A DNA stretch of 64,000 nt from Parathielavia appendiculata (lineage: Eukaryota; Ascomycota; Sordariomycetes; Sordariales; Chaetomiaceae). Where the stretch lies: assembly GCF_033297405.1 (NCBI RefSeq), contig NW_026944221.1, forward strand, positions 186,001 to 250,000, in the 5' to 3' direction. This document shows positions 22,915 through 34,461 of this stretch, piece after piece. Each line of letters opens with the position of its first letter. The first letter of the stretch is position 1. A model generated the notes under the pieces. The model ran no database searches. It was not told the DNA's origin and saw only the letters and a program-made list of their open reading frames with translations. A program made the translations under genes and the position numbers.

Positions 22915-25640
22915 GGCTCGCTGTGTTTCCTTGCTATGGTTATCTTTTAATCTTTTCTTCTTTTTGCTTTTCTCTCTCGATTCACTAGTGTCTTGTTGTC
23001 TCTGTTCAGGGCTTGAGGCTGGATCTCTTTCTCTCCTAGAACGACGTGGCTGTTAAAGAAGTGATGAGCTTTACCCCCCATCTCCTGTGATACCCAGTAT
23101 TCTTACCCAGTATTCTTTGTATGGTTGGATGAGAAATAAGGTATGGCATTGTTTACGGCTTGGGATGTAATGTTTCTTTTTCTTTCCCTGTTGTTCTTTG
23201 CTTGTGGGCTGGTTTGTGGGTAGCGAGCTACCTAGGTGGCCAGGAAACATTGGCGGGTGAGGGCGGCCTTGATACCTAGCTATCTTTGTAGTGGGAGAGG
23301 AAATCACAATGCATGCATTATTGTTATCCGACATACTGGCCTTTCTGGGGCGGTCCATTTCTCTATAGGACATTGTGCATCCAGCCGCTTGTTGGTTATG
23401 GCTCGTGGCTCTGCCGAGGCTCGCCAGAATCACTCTTGGCCGTATGGACATGCTTACCGTACGCCCGCTTTAACGTGTTGCGGCGGTTTGTTCTGCTTGA
23501 CACTGAAACCCAGCTCGTCCCTGTTCGGAGATGGTTACCTATTTGGGGTGGTGTAAGTGGGTGGAGCCGTTGGCCTCACAGCCTCACTCATCAGCTGCTT
23601 GGATTTATGCAAAGTAGAGACCCCAGTCAACCTGTTGTTGGGGACAATTGCAGTACGAATTCGACCAGTATCTAGCCTGTTGTTGGCGGTAGGCTGCCAG
23701 ACTTACATCGGTGCCTGTTGAAGAATGCATTTATTACCAGGTAAAAAAAAAAAATTTGTTTTTGGAGGCCACACGGTCGACCGGCCCTTCGAGCGAATCC
23801 TGCCGTTTCTGTATCTTATTTTCTTTGAGTTGCTTGACTCTGGCTGACTTACAGCACGTCGTAGTTTAAGGGAAGGTACAAGGGAAGGTACAGTCAATTA
23901 AATACCTGGCATGGTGTATGGATGGATGGACTCTGTTGCGTTCATGAATTCAGCCGCCTGAGGTACCCGCCAGTCTAACTACAACCAACAGGGCTGGCGG
24001 CAACCACCTTGGTAGGTATTTCTGGGAGCTGGAGTGCGGAAGTACTTTGTACTTTGGTGTTGTTGGCAAGATGCGGTACTCAGCGCAGCCTTGCATGTGG
24101 GAAGGATCCATACCCATCTTTATGGACTGCCGTCTGCCATTTCCTGTTGGCTCACTTTACGAGATCTCGATTTTTTGTTTTTCTCAGCCACGGCCTGTTG
24201 GGACTTTCAGAACGTTGTGGTGTGCACACAGTTTTCGGCACTGTCGGGCATGCTTTGGGTGTGTGCCTATGCTAGATATCTGCTCTGATTTACATCCTCC
24301 CTATGGACTGCTCTTTTTCTGAAAGAAGAGGATTGTGGACGGAGTTTCTCGACTCTCTCTGTCTCGGAAAAGTAAAGTTGGCCAAGCGCCGGCCAGGATC
24401 ATGTGTTACAGTGAGCCACAGTATTGTCACAAAGGCTCGTTGTGGGTGGTTGAACGAAAAGCGGCTTGGCGGAGGGAGTGTCGTAGTTGATCTGATAACG
24501 GTGCAAGTTGACAGGCAAAAGCCGCAAGCACCCGAGATGGACGTGTACGGAGAAGAGCGGGGTGCGATCGTCAGACAGCCTGTCCATTACTACTTTCGCC
24601 ATCAAATTCACCCAACCCATTCCCTGCGAGACCTAGTCTCCTGTCTGCATGAGGTAGGGCATTCCACTCGTTGATGCTCGCGGGAACAATGAAAGTTCCC
24701 CTCCCACGCCGCACCGTGCCGCACCAATACAGCAGCGGCAGCACAGTGGGTGGGGAATTATATTGCCGGGTTGATATTGTTGAAGCTGCCTGGCGCTCGA
24801 ATACAATTGAATCCACGGTCCGAATATGGCCTCACGGTCCCATAAGGGGGGAAATCCCTCGCATAACGGGGGTTCACCACACTCACAACCCTATCCTCCG
24901 GTCGTGGGCTGCAAGACGATCATCAAATGCGGCGTTTGCATCTGATCGAGCTTGGGATGATTGGAGCGACATTCGGGCTAGCGTTCGAGCATGTGTATTC
25001 ATGGGACTGTGCTTGGTTGATGTGTTGACGCAGAGTCTCCTTGGGGAGGCTTTGCTACATGACGACCAACTCCCATGGAAGTAGGAGAGTGGTGCAACAG
25101 ATAGAAGCAACCGTGTCCAGGCCGGCCAGCGTTGAGACCATCATTTGGCCCGGCCCGGCCACGGACACCGATCACACGTTTGCCACACATCCCGGCGCTC
25201 CATGGCCTCTATCGGGGGCGGGTCGCGACCCAGAAACGGACGGGTAAACGTGCGCATCGGACATGCGGAGAAACTGGCATCCAAATTTTGTCTGTTTGCT
25301 GTTCTGACGGCGGAAACAAAATATTGTAACCATGTGCAAGGCTTCCGGAAGAAAGCCACCTCGGGTCGCGGTTTCAAGGCCCGTTTTGCTGGCCAAGCGG
25401 CCGTGGTGCAGCCATCATGCTGTTCTGCATGACCATCCTCAGGCGGCCATATCGCAAGCCAGATTCATATCCAAATCGCATGCCCCCCCTTAGAGTCCCG
25501 GAGCCAGTTCCCCTGTTCATCGAAGGGGGGGCATGCATTGTCCGCCAGACTGGGGCGAGCGCGGCATAATCCTGCTGCAAGATGGACCCCACGAGAATGC
25601 TTTAGCGGGTGGATGGTGACTGTCTGGCAGGCTCAGACGG
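22915..25640. other. Intergenic region with short tandem repeats
   Basis: 2.7 kb without a recognisable gene. T-rich sequence directly after 22914 suits a 3' UTR. Two small tandem duplications are visible: tacccagtattct twice at 23091-23116, and aagggaaggtac twice at 23868-23891. A run of A's lies at about 23743-23754. Open frames here look random. Confidence 0.5.
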
Positions 25641-25649
25641 ACAACCAGG

Positions 25650-25853
25650 GCGCTGTTCAGCAGCGAGTGAAGACAGAGGAGAGGAAGGATAGCAGGAGAA
25701 AATATCGAGAACCGAGCTTAGAGTGGATAGAGCTATTGCCATCGTATAAACGTCGCGCTCGAGTTCGTACGCGAGGTTATACACGTCTATTCCGTGGCTG
25801 GAGCCGGCCACGTCAAGGGTGGTGCCGTTGCGAGACATGATGCTGTGCTTGCG
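25650..25853 (-). pseudogene. Decayed duplicate of the 5' end of the SR splicing-factor gene
   Basis: On the minus strand an ATG at 25838 opens a frame beginning MSRNGTTL, then reading DVAGSSHG...NLAYELER. This matches exon 1 of the intact SR gene at 45614 (MSRNGTTLYVTGFSHG...DLAYEFER), at roughly four-fifths nucleotide identity by eye. The match begins about 15 bases before the ATG and runs through exon 1 into the parent's intron 1 (shared tract around tcgat..ttctcctgc.atcc.tcctctcct), then fades near 25650. The parent's donor GTACGT is replaced by CGACGT, so the copy cannot be spliced the same way. No exon 2 follows. Many differences are C-to-T or G-to-A transitions in the copy. It lies 34 bases beyond the apm3 stop codon in the same orientation, so apm3 3' UTR transcripts may run through it. 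Confidence 0.8.
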
Positions 25854-25871
25854 GTTGGTGAAGTAACTGTG

Positions 25872-27705
25872 TCAGCACCTAATTTCGACACCCCCCTTGC
25901 TAACTGTGAGGTACTTGACCCCCTTGTACGGTTTCACGCCCTCACCCAGGCCCCGACTCCTCCTTGGGTCCAGCTGGAGACTCTCCACCTTGATGCCGCT
26001 GGCGAGCCAGCCCTTAACGGCAAAGCTGACCGAGGCGGAGCTGGGCATCAGGATTTTGTTCTGCGCCGTCCGCCGCTCATCCCTTTCTCCTGCCCCAGCG
26101 TCCGTGGTCGGTTTCATCGCCGATTGTGGTGAACTTTGATACAGCTCGTCGTACGTGTATGCATCCCCGCCTGTACCGAACCCGAACCCAGTCGGGTCCG
26201 AGTCCTCAATCTCGTCGTCCACCATCTGCCCCACGACTGTACACCGCAGCGCAAACGAAGTCGTCCCCTGGGCCAACTCCTTGTTCGAGATGGACCACTC
26301 CAGCGCCCGGTCGCCAGGGTTGTAGGTCGCGTCGCCTCTCGTAGGCCTAATCTCGGACAGATTCCTCACGTCCGCCGGCAGCGGCACCGTGACCACCAGG
26401 TCCTGCAGCGCCGGCGACGCCGGCGTGCCAGCTTGCGGCAAACCAACACCAAAACCCCTCCCGCCACCGCCCAGCCCTGCTCCTCCCCACCCACTTTGCC
26501 CCCCACCACCCGCACCCGTAGAGCCAAACACCCTATTCACCGACACCCTCACTTCAAAATCCGCCCCAGCCACCCCCAACCCCGTCTTGACCTCCACCGA
26601 CACAGGCAACCTCAACCCACTCCCCTGGCCCAGCCCCAGCAACGACACCCCATCCTTTTCCGAAAACCCCGGCATCAAATCCACCTCATACCCGCCCAGA
26701 ATAAACCTCCCATCCGGCGGCACAAAGCTCAGCACACCAGGCTGCTCCCGCCAGCGGTTGAGCCTCACACACGGGTGGAACACAGGCAGCTCCACCATCC
26801 CCGCCAAACCCCCTCCACTACCCCCTCCTTTCCGACCACCACCACTACCGGGAGCAGTAAGCGTCATGATGAGATCGGGCACGCCTGAGACTTTAGACGT
26901 AAACGCAATGGTGCCGTGGGCGAAAGCCGCGAGTGGCCTTCCTGAGGGCGCGAGCGTGACACGCAGGGACTCGATGATGTCAGCGTAAAGCTCGTTGGAT
27001 GTGTGGCGGACGTTTGCGCGGCGCCAGGGGAGGGCCGGCGCCGCGGGTCCTAATTGGCCCAGAGGGGACGCGGTGCGTCGGGGCAGGGAGGAGGAGGACG
27101 ACAAGGCGGTGCCGCTAATGCTGCTATTGCTACTGCTGCCAATGCCTGTGGTAGTAGATGCGGGCGTAGGCAGGTTGAGGTTGCCCAGCAGTTTGTCCAT
27201 GAAGCCCTCTACCTCGACCAGGTCGCGCAGGGCGTTGGGCTCGGTGGTGGAGACGGTGCCCGCGTCGCAGAGCTCGGTGAGGAGCTGGGCGACGACATCG
27301 TACGAGGCCTCGAGCTTGTGGGCGAGCAAGGGGGCGCCGAGGAACTCCTCGAGGGCGTCGACCACGCGGTGCAAGAACTCGAGGATCAGCAGAGGCTCGA
27401 CCTCGGACGAGGTGGTGAGCAGGAAGAGGAGGTTGGCGTGAGTGAGGCTGAAGACGAGCGTGGGGGGGTTCGTGTTGGGGAGGTGGATCAGGTTGGGGCG
27501 CGGGACCGGGTGGGCGAGATAGAGCGGGAGGAGGTATGTCGCTGCGAGCGGGCGCGAGGTGTATGTGTGCGACAACACGAGGGAGCTAAAACATACTAGT
27601 CGTTAGTTACCTGAAGGTTCAAGGTAGCTTGCGGTTGGCGGTAGATGGCAATGTTACCCACTTGTGCTCGTCGTAGATATGCAGCGCCTCGATGACGCCG
27701 GTCAT
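25872..27705 (-). CDS. apm3: AP-3 complex subunit mu
   Basis: Medium subunit of the AP-3 adaptor, which sorts cargo from Golgi/endosomes directly to the vacuole. Exon 1 is 27705-27662 and exon 2 is 27585-25872, giving 585 residues. Splicing (donor gtgggt, acceptor ttttag) creates MTGVIEALHIYDEHN followed by SLVLSHTYTSRPL, the expected longin-type N-domain. The C-terminal mu-homology domain that binds tyrosine-based signals starts near residue 200 and ends with the family hallmark GVKYLTVSKGGVEIRC. Gly/Ser-rich insertions (around residues 155-185 and 245-265) make the protein longer than yeast Apm3. It is divergent from the small gene at 28039, with 333 bases between the start codons. The stop at 25872-25874 is followed 34 bases later by the SR-gene fragment. 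Confidence 0.95.
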
Positions 27706-28038
27706 GGTGACCTTTTGGCTTCCTTCTGTTGTTGTTGAGTGGTTTGGGAGCTGCTTCCGGGTTGAGGTTTGTCCCCACGACATATCCATGGAGATCTGGA
27801 GTCCCTGGAGCACTGACGCAATGAACGAGGGGCCGCCATAAGCGCACCGGACCCACTGAAATTTAGCGCACCCCTGGCGAGCTGCTGGATCCGTTTTCTC
27901 TGCGACCCCTGCAGAATCTCGATTGGATTGACGGCAACCTGAAGTTCCCTTGCCCACCTTTTGACTGTGAACACTCAACCGAACCTAGTGAAGACAGCCT
28001 GCAACTGAGGGAACACAGTCAATTCTTCCACACCGACG
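27706..28038. promoter_or_regulatory. Shared divergent promoter region of apm3 and the DMAC1-like gene
   Basis: 333 bases between two opposed start codons. It must hold both promoters and leaders. No discrete motif could be assigned. Confidence 0.5.
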
Positions 28039-28408
28039 ATGGCCAAGGACGTCGTACCATCTGTACACGCGCTCGATAGACCCGAGAAGCTGCAAGATCT
28101 CCTCAAAGAGGACCGCGGAGACGACTGTCTGCCCTGCAAGATCGTTGGTGCGTCTCATCGATCACTTTAACAATATCGCACACCAGCCAAAAAAACCATT
28201 GCTCATTACGCCGCGAAACAAAATAGGTGGCGGCGCGTTTCTAGGCCTGGCTGCATACAGCTACATCTCCGGGCAGTCCCAACTCGAGCAACAGAGGGCC
28301 AAGATCCTGGCCAGCGGCTCACGGTTCGGCATGCGCAGCAGGAGTTTCGGCATCACGGCCATCTCGCTCGGCCTTGCCTGGCTGGGTATCTGGCGGCTGG
28401 TCAAATGA
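28039..28408 (+). CDS. Small DMAC1-like (DUF4536) mitochondrial membrane protein
   Basis: Exons 28039-28147 and 28227-28408 encode 96 residues. Splicing (donor gtgcgt, acceptor aaatag) joins a hydrophilic N-terminal part ending DDCLPCKIV to GGGAFLGLAAYSYISG. The protein has a CxxC pair (CLPC), a first hydrophobic helix (about 37-52), a basic linker (AKILASGSRFGMRSR) and a second helix (about 75-92). This matches the small two-helix DUF4536 family; human DMAC1/TMEM261 takes part in building the distal membrane arm of respiratory complex I. A mitochondrial inner-membrane location is an inference from the family. It shares a promoter region with apm3. Confidence 0.75.
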
Positions 28409-29023
28409 GAAAGTCATTGAGAACTGCACAGTTGACGAAACCGTCTCCGCTTATGGCGCAGAGTCAACGAAAGCGCGGTAACTCGGCATGGCGAGGCCAC
28501 CTGGTCGATTCCGGGTTCGCGGTGTCAGGTTCGGCTGTGGGAGGCTTAAGGAGTGCCATGCGCGCTCTGAGAGTACGGCATTATCTGGCTGCCGCGACGA
28601 AGGGCGGAGGGGAGAACGATTTGATGGACATGCGACCTTGTGTTGTACCATTCCAGTGATATTGGGAAGAGGGAAGAGGACAGCGCCCGAGCAAAGGCTC
28701 AGGTCAATGTATTATAATATGTATGTATGATATCCCTCTTTGTTCCTATGTTTGTGTATCTAACCATCTGTTCTTCGGTTCCAATGGCCGGTGTTACGCG
28801 CTTCCAAGCAGGCGACAAATTCAGCGGTCCGTCACTTCAGATGAGGCCACCGCGACATGTACGCAACGCCATATATACGCCTATGAAACTACCACACTGA
28901 AGAGGAACTTGGCGAGAGAAACGCGCGACCATGCACAGCGATTGGCTTCTTTATCTTTAGTCCAATCTTTTTTCGCCATCCCCATCCCCATCCGTGGACC
29001 ACCCCCACAGCTTAACCGCAGCC
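28409..29023. other. Convergent 3' region between the DMAC1-like gene and the cellulase gene
   Basis: 615 bases between facing stop codons. I see no gene. It probably contains both 3' UTRs. An AT-rich tract with tatattataatatgtatg lies near 28708-28730. Confidence 0.5.
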
Positions 29024-30365
29024 TTAAAAAGCCGGGTTGGCGTTCTTGAGCAGCATCTCAAAGTAGGCCTGGTTCCACTGGCCGGCCTCGGGCGAGGGCT
29101 TGAAGGCGTCCTCCTTGCCGCAGAAGCTGTCGTAGCGGACGGCCGAGGTGTCGCTGGTGCCATCCGACTCGCCGCCGGGCTTGACCCACACAAAGGCGTC
29201 GGCGAGCTCGAAGCCCGTGTCGGCCGTCGGGCGGCGGCCGAACCCGGCGCCGTTGACGTTGCACCAGTTTCCCCACTCCCGGCGCAGCCCTTGCTTGCCG
29301 TTGCGGCCCGTGTCGATGATGGCGTGGTTGGGCATGCCCGCCGTCCGGAGCGCCGCGCCAAACTTCTCGACGTACAGCTTCTCGTTCTGGCACTGGTTGT
29401 ACTTGGCGTCCGACGCGGACGAGAACTCGCCGGGGGTCAAGTCCCTTGAACACACACTGTTAGCGCTGAATATGGCTTTTGCTTTTCTTTTTTCTATTTT
29501 TTTCTTCGCCCGAAGATGTGAGATGAAGGGAAAACCTACCAGGCGTTCCAGCCGGCAACGTTGGTCGAGATACCGCGGAACTGCTTGGGCGAGCCGGCCG
29601 CCTTGTATGCCTTGGCGAGCTCCTCGGCGCCGGGCTTGAGGTTGGCGTCCCAGCCGAGCCAGCCGCCGTGGCCAGCATCGAGGTACATGACCACGTTGGG
29701 CAGGTTGAGCTGCCGGAGCGCGTACGCAACGCCGTCGCGGTAGCCCGAGGCGCTGTTCTGGCACGTCTGCAGGTTGCTGTTGGTGACCAGGTTGGGGAGC
29801 GAGTCGGGTTCGATGACGAGGACAAAGGCCGTGTTGGGGTGCGCCTTGAGGATTGAGACGATCTCTGCAAATCGTGTCAGTGCTATTCCTGCTAGCCTGA
29901 AGCGTTACCAGCAGACTCACTGTCGATGTACTCGGTCTTGTACCGGCTGAGCTCGCCGACCTTTAGCTCGCCGTTGGACGCCTTGGCGGCGCAGTCACGG
30001 CCCGGGAGGTCGTAGATGACGAGACCCAGGATGTTCTCGCAGGGCACGCCGTCGGCGAGCGCGGGCTCCAGCTTGCCAATGTTGGCGATGGTGTCGAGCC
30101 ACAGGAAGGTGCCGACGTCGGCGACCTGGGCGGCGGCCGACGCCAGGGACGAGTCCGAGATCTGCGCGACGGCAGCCTCGACCTCGGCGCGGTAGAAACT
30201 GTTGGGGTGCAGCTTGTATTTCTTGAACACGTTGGTGCTGGCGTCGAGCGTGACGGCAGACGAGCAGCCGCCCGCCTGTCTGGGCTTCTGGGGAGTCGTC
30301 GGCGACGGGGCAGCGAGGGCCGTGGCGGCGAACGCCAGGGCGGCGGCAGACTGCGAGAATTTCAT
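29024..30365 (-). CDS. Secreted GH6 cellulase (cellobiohydrolase II-like, no CBM)
   Basis: The exons are 30365-29921, 29864-29540 and 29444-29024, giving 396 residues. Family GH6 hydrolyses beta-1,4 links in cellulose with inversion, acting from the non-reducing end in the CBHII type. Residues 1-18 are a signal peptide, followed by a short Pro/Thr/Gln linker and no cellulose-binding module. Family landmarks: YDLPGRDCAAKAS (Tyr118, Asp124), catalytic-acid motif IEPDS (Asp169), YLDAGHGGWLGW, WCNVNGAGFG (Cys318), GGESDGTSD (Ser350, Asp351) and FCG (Cys365). Spacing equals T. reesei Cel6A Cys368/Cys400/Cys415, so the 318-365 disulphide is kept and the usual free Cys is Ser here. The loops covering the active-site tunnel appear present, which favours exo action. 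It resembles CBM-less Cel6 enzymes of Humicola and Myceliophthora. A TATAAAG box lies 93 bases upstream. Confidence 0.97.
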
Positions 30366-30457
30366 GCTGGGCAAGAACACACACGCGCAAAACTGGATCT
30401 GAAGCTGTGATGCCTGGTCGAGAGATCTCGTTCAGCAAGAGAGGGAAGGTGGCTCGA

Positions 30458-30464
30458 CTTTATA
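30458..30464 (-). promoter_or_regulatory. TATA box of the GH6 gene
   Basis: TATAAAG reads on the minus strand 93 bases before the cellulase ATG, a usual distance for a strongly regulated fungal gene. One CreA-type GCGGAG hexamer (SYGGRG consensus) is visible at 30639-30644 on the same strand. A single hexamer can occur by chance. Confidence 0.6.
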
Positions 30465-33183
30465 CCAGGGACTGACTCCCCCTTGGCGCTGCGGTGCCCC
30501 CCTGACAACGACCAGGAGTCTTTGGAACCGCAGACACTGTCTGCCCCTGCGCTAGCCCTGAGGCTGCCATGCCTTGGAGGATGAGCCTCGCAATCAGGAA
30601 GACAGGCCCGGTGCTGGCGCGAGGTTTCGGGTTGGACCCTCCGCGGAAGGCGTGAGCCGCGCCGAGCAGTCGCCGTTGGGATATGGGATGCGGGGCTGTG
30701 GGCGAGTGTCGATCACTGCGAGTGGCACGCTTGCCAGATCCCATCTCGAGTTTCATATCGCCCTTCATTTGTGCTCAGGCCATGGCCGACGGTCCGGCCG
30801 GGGATTGGTGGATGGCTCACGGAGACGTTTTGGGGTTCGGGAAGTGTGGGGAATTGGGGACGGCTGCTGGCAATCTGGGGTATTATCCCCCCTTCATGCA
30901 CGTCTCTCGGTCTCCGGTTGGGTCGGGCTGGAGAAGGGTACGGACCATGGAGAGGTTGCTCCCTGCCTTCTACAACCAGCTCGCCGTGCCGACCAACGGG
31001 TAACGGTTCGCCACATGAAAGAACAGCGGCTGTTGATGAGACACTATAGGAAAACGGAGCAGAAAGGTCCCGCACTGTTGTGGCAAGTGAACATCGTCGG
31101 TGACGGCGCCGGACCATGGCCAACATATTGATTGCGGCATGTCTGACTTCTCTTGACATCGGCACCCTCCGTTCTGCCAAGTCCGTTGTCATGTCGAGGC
31201 TTCAAACTCCGTAGTGACTAAGCGTGTCTGCAGGGCTCATGGCATGTTCACTTCACGATCTAGGACAGCCACTTTACGACTCTAGGTACATGCATACATG
31301 AACTTCAAGTTCCTCCCCCAACCCCCCAGCATGGTTCCTGTCCCGGCGCTAAGCGGCAGTTGGTGGCTAAAATACGCCATTGTCTGACAAGAACTAGATT
31401 AACGACATTAAGCCGTAGATTATTAGCCGACAACCTCAACACCAGTGCCACGGTGTCAGACAGGGGGTCGTGCTGGATGCCGATCAAGATGCTACCCAGA
31501 CCAGCTCTGCCGCGCAATTCGACCGACTCGATGTAGAGGACGCGCTCGCGGCCACGGCTAAAGCCCTCGGAGACCATCTCGGCTCGGAGGCAGTGGCCGA
31601 GGGACACCAAATGGGATGAGAGCTCCTATAATATGGTTGTGTTAATACTTGATGAGTCTGGAACAGTACCGTTCAGACAAACACGACTTGAGCCTGACGG
31701 ATGCGGTACTCGACGGCTGATTGCGCTAGTGCCGTCCTGTTTGTTCCAATCGTTTCAATCGAGGCCTCGGATTACGTCGTGAACTCCCACACCTCGCCTT
31801 GTGGCCCGGTTCAATTTTGATAAATGCCGCCTTCTGGATGGCTTACAACCATGGAGAAGGCTGCCAGTTGATCATTAGTGGTGTAGCGCAGAACTCGATT
31901 GACGAAGACAAATCAGACGATGACCCTGGTAGCTGTTCTCTTCAACTTACTTGAGGTGGTTCTAGATTAGTTACTTGGGTGTAGTTTAGACATTGAGATT
32001 CGGGAACCTACAATCTTTTTTGCCATGTCAGTGCAATGGATTATGAGTAAGGCACTGAACCTACGGCGAACTGGACTAACAAGTCACAGGTAGTTGATTA
32101 TGAGTTTGGGAACGATGGAAAGAGGCGTATGATGATTGTTGGTATCAAGTTTCTCGATATATCTGCTCGAACTCATGGCTATTTACTTGCTTCTTTCTTT
32201 CGAATTCGGAGTCAACGAGTCTTGGTTCAACACTTCGCGCTTGATCCTTTCTCACACCATCCTCAGGCTCTTATGATACGGCGGTCTGTCAGTTACGAGG
32301 TCGTTGCGTCTTTCAACGGCTCTCAATCGCGACAAGAAGCACACCTATCAAGTAATCTAAGGATCAATTGTTTTTCGAGTTGCATCACAGCGACATGACT
32401 CAATCATCTCCATGATGATGGTAGTACCAGAGGGTTTTGCTGCGATTGTATAGCAAGACACTAGACAATGGCTATTGAATGCTACATGTGAATTCAAACG
32501 TCAAGTCTACACGGTGCCAATTCTGTCTTGAGCATTTCAGGGCTGTGAATGGAAAGGAAGAGGAGGGAGAAAGGAGAAGGCGAAGAGATCTCAAACGCAG
32601 AAAAAGCCAAGAGTCAATGGTAGTATAGAAGGTACAGAGCAAAGAAGTAGGGAGTTCAAGCCGCGCGAGAGGCATGAGTCGAAGCAGCATGCCCCTCAAC
32701 CAGGTACACCGGGAGTCAAACTATCGTCATCTCTTCAGTTCCTCTGTAAAATAACTGAGACGACTATGTTGATTCTATTCCTAACTTTTGCGGAGCAAAA
32801 GAAGGCAAAAATTTGACTCCATCAGATTAGCTTGCTATGTTATAGTTCCTAGTGCTGCACTGGATAAGGGAACTCTGCAACCAGATCCGTCTTGTCTGTA
32901 ATCGGGGCCATGATCTCACTAGCAACTTCCAACTTCTAGCTCTGTTGGAAACCGTGCCGTTATTAGGGCGGCCGTTGGACGTTTGAGAATTGGAAGTGGA
33001 AGTTCAGTCCTGGCGAGGGTTAGGGGCAAAAGAATTTGCCGCTACTCACCGCCTACGCACAAAACCCTCCCCACCAGCACCAAAATCTCCCAAATTTTGC
33101 GGCCTCCGAATTCTTGGAACCATCGCCAACGAACCTCCCATCGACTCGGATTTCTTGTCGACAATCCGCGAGTCATCGTCAAG
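30465..33183. other. Spacer with an AT-rich block
   Basis: 2.7 kb between the cellulase promoter and eL18. The part at 30500-31300 has normal composition and probably includes upstream cellulase regulatory DNA. From about 31600 to 32950 the sequence becomes clearly AT-richer with no open frame of note. This is the look of repeat-induced point mutation acting on an old repeat, but I could not identify the original element. The last 200 bases (A- and C-rich on the plus strand) are likely the eL18 promoter and leader. Confidence 0.5.
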
Positions 33184-34105
33184 ATGGGTACGTAACCGGC
33201 CTCCTCGAAGCCTTTTGTGTGCGAGTGGAAGAGATTCCGAATTACGTGTTTCTCTCTGCGAACCATGGCATTTCCTGCTCCCAGTCGAGAATTCCGTCGC
33301 CGTTGCTTGCTGCCGCCAGCGCTGTCGCGAATGGGCACAGGCAAGCTTCGAGATGATGCATCGCTGGTCGAAGCGTGCCAATTGAGCATACCGGAGTCCA
33401 AAGGCTGACTGGAGTTTTCGTCGGAACCTAGGTATCGATCTGCGTAAGCACCACGAGCGGTCTACGCACCGCAAGGCGCCCAAGAGCGACAACGTCTACC
33501 TGAAGCTCTTGGTGAAGCTTTACCGCTTCCTGGCCCGTAAGTTCCGTTCAGTTCTTAGCCATTGGAGCCGAATCAATCATCTGACGGACAATAACCAGGC
33601 CGCACCGATGCGCCCTTCAACAAGGTTGTCCTGCGTCGCCTCTTCATGAGCCGCATCAACCGCCCTCCCATCTCGCTGTCCCGCATCGCGGCCAACCTCA
33701 AGAACGGCAACGAGAACAAGACGGTGGTCGTCGTTGGCACTGTCACCGATGACAACCGCCTCCTGACTGTCCCCAAGATGTCGGTTGCCGCCCTCCGCGT
33801 CACCGCCACTGCCCGTGCTCGCATCACCGCTGCCGGCGGCCAGGTCATCACCCTCGACCAGCTGGCCCTCGAGAAGCCCACGGGTGCCAACACCCTGCTG
33901 CTCCGCGGCCCCAAGAACGCCCGCGAGGCCGTCAAGCACTTTGGCTTCGGTCCCCACAAGAACAAGGTTCGTTTCCCCTTTGGCTGTTCATGAAGCACAG
34001 CCAGAACAGGACTGACCCCCCAAACAGAAGCCCTATGTCCGTTCCAAGGGCCGCAAGTTCGAGCGTGCCCGTGGCCGCAGGAGGTCGCGTGGCTTCAAGG
34101 TCTAA
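33184..34105 (+). CDS. rpl18: 60S ribosomal protein eL18
   Basis: Exons 33184-33187, 33432-33536, 33599-33966 and 34028-34105 encode 184 residues, the normal eL18 length. The first exon is only ATGG, and the 244-nt first intron (gtacgt...ctag) follows at once, an arrangement common in fungal ribosomal protein genes. Spliced sequence begins MGIDLRKHHERSTHRKAPKS, includes RRLFMSRINRPPISLSRI, and ends in the very basic ERARGRRRSRGFKV. eL18 sits on the solvent side of the large ribosomal subunit. All four junctions keep frame. Codon use is strongly C-biased in the third position, as expected for a highly expressed gene. Confidence 0.98.
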
Positions 34106-34461
34106 ACCAGTTGGGACCGATACTCTCTGGAGTTTGGGGCGTAGAGCAGGATTCTGGGTTGTCGCATGGCACTGGTTTGGGGCATGTGGTTTCCGGGCTT
34201 GCCATGGTCTGCGGTCTGCTCTCGACCACGGCACATGGGACGCAAAAGTCTTTTCTCTTTTTACGGGCATGAGGAATCGACGGGCTGGCGCTTGTTGATG
34301 CCACAGTCATGAATGACAATGCCATTGGGCCCTGCCGCGACACGCATGACTGCTTTTTGACGAATGTCGTGTGTTTTGTACAACGTTCTATGCGGACATC
34401 GTGCGCAGTTTTGATGTTGCATCGTCAATGGACTTGACCTTACCAGCAAGGCTATCATCCA
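34106..34461. other. Convergent 3' region between eL18 and mrm2
   Basis: 356 bases between facing stop codons, presumably the two 3' UTRs. No gene seen. Confidence 0.5.

Noticed and set aside
26136..26888. 250-codon plus-strand frame opposite apm3
   Set aside because: Antisense shadow of the GC-rich apm3 exon, rich in Pro/His/Arg as expected from such shadows.
29024..29920. 298-codon minus-strand open frame across the cellulase locus
   Set aside because: It runs through two introns. Only its last 140 codons are in the GH6 frame, and the splice sites joining the true exons are clear.
32640..32720. gttcaagccgcgcgagagg...gagtcgaagc stretch resembling reversed tRNA boxes
   Set aside because: The cloverleaf could not be closed, and the stretch lies in the AT-rich decayed block.
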